A DNA stretch of 64,000 bases from Aquila chrysaetos chrysaetos (lineage: Eukaryota > Chordata > Aves > Accipitriformes > Accipitridae), in contig NC_044006.1 of the NCBI RefSeq assembly GCF_900496995.4, forward strand, positions 40,189,120 through 40,253,119. Reading direction: 5' to 3'. Position numbers and translations under genes: made by a program. Positions 1 through 12,200 of this stretch are shown in pieces (positions within the stretch are counted from its first letter, which is position 1; each line of letters begins with the position of its first letter). The notes below the pieces were generated by a model. It made no database searches, had not been told where the DNA came from, and saw nothing but the letters and a program-made list of their open reading frames with translations.

Positions 1-113
1 GATGGAGCCTGTGGAAAGTAACCAGTTTGCTCCATGTACCTAAGCTTGCACTGGTGAGAGGCCCCTCAATCCACCTCAGCAGTTCATAGTTTAAGTAGAT
101 GCAAGGCCATTAC

Positions 114-244
114 CTTTTCAGCCACAGGAGAGCCTCCGTAGCAGAGTTTCTAACTTGTGCTACGCCGGCATTCACTTCATGGAGCACTATCTTCTGAAGG
201 GTATCAAACTCTTCTTTGTTGGTTATAAATTTCTGGTTTATTTT
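114..244 (-). CDS. PLEKHA8: PLEKHA8 exon 11, GLTP domain
   Basis: The exon encodes residues 369-411, from [13 protein letters not shown] through QKIVLHEV to ATEALLWLK. Trp409 matches the GLTP tryptophan that stacks on the first sugar. The acceptor is CTCCAG and the donor GTAATG begins at 113. This is the last PLEKHA8 exon in the window; the remaining 113 bases to the left edge are intron. Confidence 0.95.
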
Positions 245-3200
245 CTGGAGAAAAAAACAAGAGGTGAAGCTTTAGGCTTTTAAAAACAAACAGTGACCCG
301 TCCTATAAATACCACCTATTTGCCAGGACTCTTCCCTGCAAAGGCATACCACAGATCCCCAACCAAGTCCCACACTCCCCACGGCACGGCTGCCCTGCCA
401 CACTGGGCATGCCTTCCCCGGACACCAACCCAGACACATCTGGCTAGTCATCTGGCTAACACAACCAAAAAAAGGCACCTCGGTCAAAGATTTACATGGA
501 ACCTACCATTTCTGTCTGACAAAATGCTTTAGGTTCACATGGCATCCTTCACACTGGTGGAAAGGAGCTAACTCACCCTGCTCTCCAAGCAAAGTCCCAT
601 TTGCCCCGAAATTCAAGTACAAGCAAGATTACCTTCTGACAACTGCTAAGCTGCAAATTCTCAATTACACTTAGCAGTCATCAGCATGCTTAAGCTTTTT
701 AATGTATTTCCAAGTTTGTTATACACAACTCCTCACAAGAACAAGAGAGAAAATATATAAGGGGCAGATAAACAGATTCTTCTTCTACATTAAAGGAGCA
801 GTTGCCTATCACTTGACAATAAACATTCAAGGTTTTACTTTTTTAAATAACATTCTTCTCTCTTGCTATTTTCAGTCTTTTAGTGGCTACCTTCAGTAAG
901 ATAAGCAGATACCTGTCTTACTTTGCACCAAACAAATCTGAATGTATGCAATGTTCCTTGTCATACACTCAGAAGATATGTTTTGCTTTTCTTTCTTTTT
1001 TTTTCTTTTTTTTCTTTTTTTTTTTTAAAGAAAAGCTATGAAAAGTCTCGCTATGAATACATCTTGTCTCACAAGCAGCACTTCAAACCTTTTCAGACTC
1101 GGAGCTGGAAGAACTTCCAGAACAAGAACTGAGGCTGCAGGGTCTGCCCGACCTGCTGAGAAGCTGCTTCTGAGCGCAGTAACTTCCTCCTACTTGGTTG
1201 AGGAAAGGGGGTTTTTTTTCCCCCTCCGTTTGTTTTACCATCTAAAGTCAATATTGCTACCATCACATCATGACGTACAACCTATCCAGCTTAGAATCAA
1301 AGTCATATTCATTAGGTGTAACAGATGTTTTACCTGGCAGTCAGTCAAGTATTTTATAAGTTTGCACACAACAACTGGATTTAAACACAGCATATACTGT
1401 AGGAACAGAATTAGGGACATTTCAGCATTCTGATCTGACAGATGGTAACATTACCAAATATTAAATAGGCTCCCAGTATTGACTCCTACAACAAAGATTC
1501 ATGAGCTTTAGTGCCTAAAATAGATATTTTGTTTAGTAAAAAAAAAAATATAAAAAAAATCAGTGCTAGAAATAAGCTGTTACCTTGATGTTACCTACAA
1601 AATCCATTTTAACAGGAGCAAAAACAGTTGGTCCCAGCTTGTCTAGAACAAAAAAAAAAAAAAGGCCATATTTTTAATTTGTGTCTTTTTCCAGTCCTCA
1701 TGTCTTAGAAACAATTAATTTAATTTACTTTCTTAATAACCCTTCTAAATGGCAGGAGAATACTAAATGAACAACATAAACTGAAGTCTGTCTTTGGTGT
1801 AGAACCAATCCACCCCAGTTGGCACAAGTGTTAAAATACACCGACCTACAATTTGGAACTCTTCAAAAGGGTGCATGCTCACAGGGACCTCACATCCACT
1901 GTTAGATGCAGGGGTCAAGCAGGTGGGGGGCTGCACTGGCTGGAGGTAGAAGTCTGGAAAAATCAAATAGATAGTACAGCTGATGGTGTGCTGTCAGCTG
2001 TACTGGATGTGTAGGGCATCCATGCTGCTGTTTTGAGGGGAAGAAATCAGTGTTCCAGATAGACCCATAGATTTTTAGACAGCTTATACATGGGTCCCAT
2101 CTGAATGAGAGTGAATCCTCTATAAAGCGAAGGAATAAGAAACATCTTTCACTACCAGTCAAGTTGATTCTGTTGATAGGGACTGTTTCTACTATATCAC
2201 TTTAGCAAAGAAACGAATTCTCCAAACCAATGGCTCCACCTTTTCCCACAGCTGGCAGCAGTCAAAAGGAGCCAGAAGAAAAGAAGGAACTGCTTACCCA
2301 GAACGGGCACAATTGCATAACATGACTCCAGAAACTCTTCTGTTGGTATGCCCTCCTCCTCCCGAAGTTCAATATCACTGAACCTGGTGTCCAGGACAAG
2401 CAGAAGAGATTGTTACCTTAACAACTGCTTTTGTGCAACTTCTAAAGGCAAAATTACATTTCATGCCCACTTCACTTGCATAGAAGTAAAATCTATAGAC
2501 ATGGAACCACCAACATGGCTTTTGTTTCACTAGGTTAAAGTAAATGACTGCAGAAAATACACATTTGAGGGTCTGCAAGCAAGGCCTGCAATTACAAACA
2601 AGGAAAAAACCTTCCACTCCACTATGTACAGCTAATTCTACAAAGGATATCTTCTTCAATTACTGTGCTGTATGCAGTCTTGTTAAATAATCTCAGCAAA
2701 TACAGCTTTACAGACAGAAGAGTCTTAAAAATGAGTCAATTAAAGGCTTAACAAAGTTTCAATAATCCTTTTAATTGAAATCTCTACTACCTATTGCTCA
2801 TGACACTGAAGAAGGTAGGAGAATCATTTTCATTTCTGTCTTCCTCACACAGAGTCAATCCACTTAAAGAATTCGTTTCGGACTGCAGCAACTTGTAGGC
2901 ACCACAGCTTTCTACAGCTTGCAGCTTGTTCTCTCCATCTTCTTTAATGCCTTACATTTATAGGAAACAGAAGAAAAACAAAAATAGAAAAAGAAAACAG
3001 CCACATACCCATATTGTTATTCCTGTTCATCAAGATGCTTTCTATTTGAAGGAAGGCACTTGGATATCTGGATCATGCAAGTTTGAAAGTTTCCCTGCCA
3101 GCACCATGACTCTCACACCACAGGTCTGTTGGGTGCTCAGACCACATTTCAACCAGTCCCCTCCCCATTTCTTTTAATCTTTTAACCAGGCTCCAATGCA

Positions 3201-6200
3201 GGTGACCCCACACATCCTCAGCGAGGACAGCCTTATGAGAGAAGAGCATTGAAGAAGCAATTGGGTGCAGCAGGGAGTAGACTCATCTCCTTGAAAGAAA
3301 GATTACTTGTCAAATGGCTGTAAGTTCCCCAGTGCTGATAAAGTGGCATAGTGCATTTTCAAAAGCAAAAGAATAATAGTGACTTGTTTGCTCCTTCTGA
3401 TAAGTAAGTAAACTGGCTGCTTAGACGGATACTGCTATGATATCAAAGGCTGCTATGTTCTCCCTGATTTGTAGGAATATCTTTAAAGTTTCCCACAAGA
3501 AGATCCAGGTGCCTCTTCCCTGCTGTAGTCTACTTTATTTCTTCTTTGGGATCAAGCACATCTGTTTCAAATAAACAGAGCACTACACGAGTACCTCCAA
3601 AGGAAGACAGTGTCTTATAGATCCCATGCATGGTAAGACCTTCTGACCTCATGGAGAACTGCAGAGAACAAGTCAAGAAGCAAAAGTGATATATTCACAG
3701 CATCTGCAGCGTACAAGCCATGGCTACAACACAGTTTGCTGCCAGACTGTCAAACTAGCATCCAGTATTTCCCAGGGAACCTGTCTCTCCAGGAAAGGAA
3801 TACTTTCAAGTGCCAGTGAGGATTATAGACCTGAAGTGGAACTGAGCTTCTGTCTGAAGGGATCAAGCTGCAAGGAACTCTCTTCCTCCAAATGAAGTCT
3901 GAAAGCAAGCTTGCAGCAGCCCCTGTTACTTGCAGAACCACTGCATAAGCCTGGTGCTGGGTAAAAAAGAACCACTCGCGCCCAGTAACAGCAATGAGAC
4001 TTCAGCCATTCTCCCCAGCACAGAAAAAAATGGCCTCAGCCATCACTGACCGTGCCTCATTCACAAGCAAAGGGACTCTGCTAAGGAACTAGAGTTTGAG
4101 GGATGTCACTGATCTGTCCTTTACCAAGACACATGGGCTGGTGAGTAGAGAAACAGCCCAAGTCTGCAGTGACTCCCCAGGAATGCTATGCAGAGAGCCT
4201 GGGGTCCTCTGAAATTTCAAACTCAAACACTGTAAGCCCTAAATGGCAAACAGAAATTTCTTACGGGACTTGAGTGCTTGAGTGTTTTTAAAGATTGACT
4301 GCTCTTAATAAAGGGGAGAGGGAGGGAAGAGTATCCGAGACAGGGCAGAGCTCCTGGGCTCACAGGGAGCAGCCAAATACAGCCATTGGCAAGACGGAGC
4401 CCCAGGCTGGCTGGGTCAGCCCACCCCATACAGATGGGGCTGCACATCCTACTCCATCCCATACTGCCAGCAAAACTCTACAACAAAAATGTGTGTACCC
4501 AAGAGGGAATAGGCTTTTCTCTTTTTTGCACAGGAACAACCTCAGTAGCTAAATGATACCAACAAGCTGACTTGAATTAGTTTGCTCTCCTTTCTTCAGC
4601 ACTGTATTCTTGAGGTATTATGCTAAATGGTGACACATGCATGTTATTCTGCAGGGACTTGCCATGCTACACAACACAACACCAGAAATGGGAAAAACTC
4701 CCAAGAGAACCCACATAAAAGCAAAATCACCATGTTCATTAACTTGGGGTTAAAATCTTCAGCTGATTCACTGACTGCATACGTATGTTTTGGAATAACA
4801 GCCAGGCAGAGAAAGCTACTCTTCAAGAACGATACAGCCCATACAACAGGACAAGCAGAAATCATACGTTATCTGGATAGACTTACCAAAATTAAGCTCA
4901 GCAGCCCTTAACAATATAGCTATGTTGGATGGAATTTTATACTGAATTAGTTCAACAGTGTTTTACTGAAGTCACACACAAATCTAAGTTTCATGGTATT
5001 GCTAAGGTAATAGAAGAAATAAGGTGTTTTCTAGTATACTCTTAATTGCAGAAAAAGGGTTAATTTTCCATAAAGATTTGTCAGAGCAATCAAGAGGGAC
5101 TACAAGGTCAACTCCTTCCAGACAGTACACAAAGCTTCAATGTCCCCCTTCTGACAATGCAGCCCTACATACCAGCAGAGGTGCCACCATTCCCAGTGGA
5201 GGGGGCCCTCTGGGAATAAATATGTCTGTCCACAGTGCAAGAAGAGCCCAAGCTCTGCCAGGCTGTATTGTTATGCATGTCAATCAGCATCTAGAGGAGC
5301 CTCCACTTGTCCAAAAAAGAATTTTTAATTTCCTTCCCCTTTCAGTCCCAAGTTAGCTATCAACAAGGGCAGGAGCTATGCTGGCAAGGCTTGACAATGG
5401 GCAGATATCAGACTAAAATACACTGACATTCCCTCTCCTGGGAAGCAAGGTATCAGCGCTCTCACAGGCAGACTACACCTCCCTCCATTTACACTTAAAG
5501 AGTAATGATTCTGGATAAAAGACAGTGTATATATTTACCTGCCAAATCCTCTGTTATGTGATCTTCAACAGAAACATCACTGCTCCCCTCATTTGTTTCC
5601 AGGTTTAAACATTCCAGACTTTTAATAAGGGTTTGCTCTTGATGGTTGATTTCTGCTTTTACAGAGCCATTTTCACAGGGGTTTAATTCCATCTGCCTGA
5701 AGAAAGGGAAAGAATAATGGTTAGTGTATAAAACATTGCTTGGTAAGCTTTTTCCTGTGAAAACACACAAATAAAAATAACAGAAAAATAGTTGACAGAA
5801 ATTATAGGCTGTCACAGGCTGCTCTGCGCAAAAGAACTTGTCTAAAATAATAAAAGGAATCAGGCAGCTCTTTGCAGCAAGTAGGATTAACAATTCAACC
5901 TCAGTTTACAGAGTTTGAATATATTACAATTACCTTTTTTAAAGAGAGACATAATAAAAAAAATACAATTGATTACAAAAAGGAAAATCACAGACAGGTA
6001 TTGTAGCTAAACGAATATCCCCTCATTAGTACTTTAAAATATACACCCTTGCCATCTACTCCACAAATCATAGCCTGCTCTCCATCAATGATTTTATGAG
6101 CTTATGGAGTGGAACCTAAGATGCAGGAAAGAGAAATGAAGTGGGAAAGAGCTGGTTGGTGACTGACCAGTAAGTCACCAAGTGGATGGCTGAGAAAAAG

Positions 6201-9200
6201 AAAAGGGAAAGGGCTGATAAAGAAGTGAGATGAAGTGGGGTGAGCTAGCTCCCTTTTGTTGTGTCTGCTTTCAAGTACACAGCTCAGAGCAATATAATTC
6301 TGCCTCCATCCAGTACTAGTAACATTAGAGTAAAAAAACCAGAAAGAACAGACTCTACCAAAACCAGATTAGAAACAGATTTACAGTAAAGACTTTTATT
6401 ATACCTTTCCGTTGAGGTGTGACTGGACAAGACAGAGTGCTTTATCTGTAAGATAAGTGGAGAGGGAGAATATTCTTTAAAGCAAGAAGACTGTATCATG
6501 CTTCTCACACTTCACATTTTATTAAACACAAGTTGGAGTCAGCAAAAAAGCTGAAAAGCTAAGCATACACTCACTAATTCTCTGACCTGGAGGCTGTATA
6601 CAGACAAACGTGAAAAAGGTGCTACATTATTACACCATTACATTACACCATTAAAACACTGAGAAAAAAAAAAAAAAAAAAAGAAAATCAGGAGACTTCT
6701 TTCAGAAGCTAGCTAGCAAGTGCCAAGTGAGACACCATACAGCATGTGGAAAAGAAACAAGGCAGTGAGTTTTCTTTGCAATGATGTTTTCTTTACTTAA
6801 GAAAAAAATTATGAGAAAACAGAAGAAACGTGAGGCCAGATACCAGGTATGGTGAGGTAATCTCACTTCCCAGATGCAGTGACGTATCTGTCTTCCTACA
6901 TACACCTTAATCTGCTGTTTGCCAGAGATGCTCCAGTTTTGCTTAAGTAGTTGTGGATCCAGGATTCAAGAAAACGCCCTTGTCATTAAAAAGATAAGCT
7001 CATCAGCTCCTGTTGGCGTATTACCAGAGTTCCGATGCTGCAGTAGCTTAGAAGAGTAGTAATTGCTGTGAGCTCCCATAACTTGCCATACAGTCAAGGT
7101 ATTTTGAAACACCACTGTCTGCAGCTGGAGCAGGCCCTGAAAGTTAATGCTTAATAACTTTCACCCGTAATTAAAAGTTAAAAGGCTGGACACTGCTTAT
7201 TAAAAAATGGCCCTACCTCACTTGCAAACCACAAGAAATAGCAGAGTACGTCCAGTAGGGGACTACTCGCTATAATATGGGTAAAAATGCATTCCCTACT
7301 TCTACAAATGCTACTTTACAAAAGGGCTCCTTAGCATCCATGCCAAGACTGAGAGAAGAGGGTACTGGCCATTACCTTGTTCGTTCTGAGGACCGCTAAA
7401 TGTGGGGATCCAGGTGGGGTCTGATGCAATAACTCAGAAGTGAAGGCAGTATTTGCAATCTGCATACATTCTTCAAGAGTCTTCAGGAAGGTGTCACAGG
7501 TTGATTTTAACAGAGCTCCCATATCAATCTCTCTCTGTGGGGAGAAACCAATTGGAAGAAATGGACTCACCACAGAAGATCAGTTTGGAGCAACTAAAGT
7601 CTACTAAGTCCACAACTGCTACAGCCATGATTTCTATTTAACATGAATTAAAATGCAATGTGTCAGCTGCTCAGAGAACTGGCATCGCATATTACTGGGG
7701 CTATGCCCCCTCACAGCATTACCACTCTTGTCAGCCTCTCACTGCAACAAGCTCAGTACGCTTGCATTTTAAAAGCAATGCCTCTTAGTTACTTATCTCT
7801 GGTGTTAAAAGTGTATTAAATACTAAGCCTTGATGTATTCAACAATGGCATTCCAGAAGACACCACCGACAGGAGAAATGAAAAGTAAACAAAATAAATA
7901 GATACAGAATGATCTGCAGATAATAATTTCAAAAATCCCATGAACAAAAAATTGCTGAAATTGAAAAACAGGCAGAATGAAATATCACATTGCCACAATA
8001 CCCTTCATCTCTGCAAAGTGCAGTTATTGATGCTGAAATGCTTTTAGCAATAAATCTTTCCAGCCAAATACCAGTAAGATCAGGGAAAGTGAGTTTTCCC
8101 CCAGAAGCATGAACTATGAGCTGGATAAACACCACATTACTTGTTTGTTCTCAACACCTGTGAGCTGCAAGTTCTAACAGTGCCTTTTAGTCATGTACAC
8201 ACTACATCATGCTTCTGCATTGTCTGTTAATTCACCATAAACAGTTTATCAGGTATCTTTACAGAGATGATTTGGACATACAAATGATTAACTTCAGGTG
8301 TTTTGCCTGCCTGTCCTGCACCTGAGGACCCATCTCTCCAGTGGGAAGCATCCTGGAACTCCACACCAGCCTCTCTAGCGAGTGATGTGCATCCCTTTTC
8401 ACACATTTCTCTCGCAAAGCAAGGGGCAGATCACTGTCATTAGGAGACCCCTCTTAAATGAGGCTTCTTTGGTCAAGAAGATTTGCAAAGTTTGAAACTT
8501 TAACTTAAGTGAGGTTAATCAGGCAGTTCTTTCAAGTAATTTTGCTTTTTTGTGGTCTGCCTTGTCTCTTGACCTTTTAAGGGTTTTGGTTGAGAAGTGT
8601 TTTGCTGAGCAGGATATTAATGACTCAGGGGCAGACAAGTGTGTGCTTCTTGCAAGTTATCTTTTTATAAAAAATCTTTTGCTTTTTTGATCCACTATAT
8701 ACACATGATCACCTACAGCGATGTGATTATCTACATCACAGATACCATATCTCATCTCACTACTTGCTACCCCAACACAGGGAAGTTATTTGCCACAATA
8801 CATTATTACTCCATTTAAACAAGAACTGTTGTGTGGGTACATTATTTCCTACAGGTTCTCTGCAGAAAGAGGGTGCAATATTAAGTAACTGTCAGTGAAT
8901 ACTACATTGGCTAACCAGAAGAGTTCACAATGCTCATGACTTTACAGACATGGTCTACACCAAAAATAAAGCTGTACCTCTGGTTCTGATACACCAGAAA
9001 TGCTGGCTTCCTTCGTTTTATGCACTTGCTGAACAAGGAGGTTACAGTACAGTCTAAGTTCAGACATTTTAGTCTTCAAGGCTTCTGTGTTTTCAGTGAA
9101 CTCTAAAAGTGAAATGAAAGAAGACTTAAATTTATTGTATCCATCTTGCAGTATATGATTTTGGAAAGTTGCTGAAATAGTAATATCCAACCTAATTCAA

Positions 9201-12200
9201 TCAGTACTTCCTTATTTCAAAACATTTTCTATCAGTTCAAAAAGATGAGCTGGATTGGCCATAAATTATGCTCCTGACAGGTAAAATACTGTTTCGTTAT
9301 TTACCATCATACACAGGAACAGTATGTTCCTAGACTTAGGACACAGAAAAAAAGCAAGTACACAACACTTGACCTTAACAGGCCTTTTAAATAGGAGGAA
9401 ACCCCTACATACCATATTTTTTTTCCCCACTAAGTAGTTTAAGGTGCAAACAATTACACTGTGAATTAAAAGATCAGGGTTCTGAGTAGAAAACACTGGA
9501 GGGAAAAGACACATCCTGTCCAACACAAAGGGATTAATTTAATATATATCCTTGAATCATAGAATGATTGAGTTTGGAAGGGACCTCTGGAGACCAGCTA
9601 GTCTTACTCCCCTGTTCAAAGCAGGGTCAGACAGAGCATGTTACTCAGGGCCATGTCTAGTCAGGTTTTGAACATTGTCAGGGATGGAGACTCCACAACC
9701 TTTCTGTGCAACCTATTTCAGTGCTCCCTCATCCTCATAATATAAACATTTTTGCTTATGTCTCAATGGAGTTGCTTGTATTTAAATTTATGCCCATTTC
9801 CTCTTGTCCATTCACTGAGAAGAGTCTGGCTCCATCTTTTCTATGCTCTCCCATCAGATATTTCCTTTAATCATCTTAGTGGCCCTTTGCTGGACTCACT
9901 CCAGTATGTCCATATGTTTCTTGTACTGGAGAGTGCAGAACTGAGCAGACTAATCCAGATATGACTAACAGTCACCCTGAGATTTTTCAGAAGTAATTTT
10001 TTGACATTAGAGTCCTAGAATTACAAAATAAATTAATTTGTCTGTTAGTAAGACTAACATGGCTTAGTTCTGCAAACACACGAGTAGCTTTTCCACCCCG
10101 TGCTACTGTATGTCAGTTTATAGATATAACTTTGTTCTGTTTCTGCACTGCGCATCAGATCCCCACTTTGTGTAGGAACCTACAGCAGCATCTGCTGCTC
10201 AGTTCTGACTTGGTTTGAACCAGTAGATGGAAAGCCTGGTGAAGAGGCACATAAGGCTAAGAGGAGATGCAATTACTCACCTCAGGAAAAGGAAGTGCCT
10301 GCTCCCCTGCATTTGCTCAGGATCACTGACATATTAACAATAATTTGCTGTTTTCCCATCTTCTGCATAGTCATTGTGCTGAGGTTAAGCAAGGTTAAGT
10401 CACGAGGTCTCACAATGACTCACGAATAACACCATGCTTGTAAGCAAGAGGGGTTTTCACTGGGGTGAAAGTGAGATTGTTGGTGAAAGCAAAGAGGTAA
10501 GTGAATTTATGTTCATAGCCTGACCATGATCAGATTTCAGTTTTTGAATACTAGTATGCACATTTAAAACCAATTGCAAACCTTTATTTTAATTGCCAAG
10601 AGATTCTTGAAGTGCACAAGTGCACAGCCCAGTTAGAACATGGAAGGAAAGGGTCTGAGGAACTCCAAAGCTCAAGAACCACTGGTATGAGAGGCTGGGT
10701 CATCATACTAAGACGGTTGCACAAGGTGGGGGTCTTACCTTCATGCACAGTCTGCATCCCAGTGACCCGCAGCCAGGAGCTACTCACTCCTTGTATTTGC
10801 AGAACCCATCAGCACATGGCTTTCAAATTATTTACACACAGTATATTTTAAGGAAAAGCCAAAGTTTTCAAATCCCTGCACTGAGAGTTAACACCTGAGA
10901 TTTCTAGCTAGAGTTTCCACATGGCTTGGCTTTTAGAGGCACCAAAGACATGAAACACAGGTTGGACACAGAGTTCAGGTATGGATTTTGTCATCTTTGT
11001 GTGTACATCTGCTATGGTAAGGATGGGGAAATAAAAAGCAAACAATATGTGCCAGCAAAAGGGTGTTCTTGCCTTTTTCCTTTTGTGTCCTGCTGTCGGT
11101 CAGACAGGCTTTGGCAGTTCCTAGCGCAACCAGCCACTTTTGCCTTTCAACTGCATTTCTTGCTTTCAGATAGAAGTATTGTTCCCCTGGGATGATCAGG
11201 TCCATTCGTGTATTATCTGCAGGATGAACTAGAAGCAACGTAGATTTCAGACCAGTCCCTCAGCCCTTCCCAGCCCAAATACATATCCCAACAGATATGT
11301 TAGGTGGCAGGTCAAACGGTACTGAAAGAGGAGGAATCTACAGCCCCAGACTTGCCCTGTTGCCATTTTATGACTTCTCTTCTGAGTTAGGGAATAGACA
11401 GGATGCACATTTGTACAGCTGTGGGACAAAAGGCTATGAAAGGCAGTTTTGTGATCAGTACAGTATCATCTGGGAGTCTTTATGGACAGGGCATCCTGTT
11501 CCGGCAAGCCTCTCTTTCAGGTTTCCAGCCCATAACTGAACCTCAAAGATGTGGCAAGTAATCCAATATGAATGAGCAGACCTAGTGCTGAAGTTTATTA
11601 TTCATATTTCTAGCTTCAGCTTTGTGCTTATGAAGAGTCATTTGAAGCTGTGTGATGTTCCACCATGGCTCATGAAAAACAGTGACCCACCTGCATGTAG
11701 AATACCCATTACATTAGAGGCTTGCAGCTCTCTTGCATTTTCAAAATACTGTAGAATAAAAACTGGCATATAGATCAAGTTACTGAGTTACTACAAATAC
11801 ATACCAAAGAAATCAAGCTGCCTAATAGCTCATCTTGAATGCAACATTATTGGACAAACTTTGTGCAGCTGAGTGTTACGGTATCTTAGTTACCTTGAAT
11901 TTCACACACGGCCATTTGGATGCTTCCCTTACAACCCTTCCAGGCATCCTCCTGAGAGTCGTAATAGGACAGGATGCCACCACAGAGAAGAAACCATCGA
12001 GGCTGCCAGCCTGAAAAACAAAACTGCATTTCTCAGTTACTTCTCAGCCTGCACTTCCACCACCTCTCTCATCTGGGACTCACTGCAAATAAGGCCCCAA
12101 AGATTCTCAGTTCCCCCTGGAAAATTAAACCCTCTGAAGTAGTAAGATTTGTGGACAGCCTTGGATGTTGTACACCACAACCCCTGCTTGCTGGCAGCTA

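Larger units (their letters stand above)
245..11893 (-). other. PLEKHA8 introns 2-10, repeats noted
   Basis: Between the listed exons the sequence is AT-rich intron. A pyrimidine tract (about 981-1026) and an A/T stretch near 1538-1560 lie in intron 10, an A-run at about 6664-6682 lies in intron 5, and a CR1 fragment lies in intron 3. Introns 7 (2954-5538), 4 (7535-8977) and 2 (11229-11893) show nothing else I can identify. Confidence 0.75.

Noticed and set aside
1038-1433. 131-codon open frame on the plus strand in PLEKHA8 intron 10
   Set aside because: The translation shows no domain, begins beside a pyrimidine tract and lies in intron sequence between two good PLEKHA8 exons. It is most likely chance.
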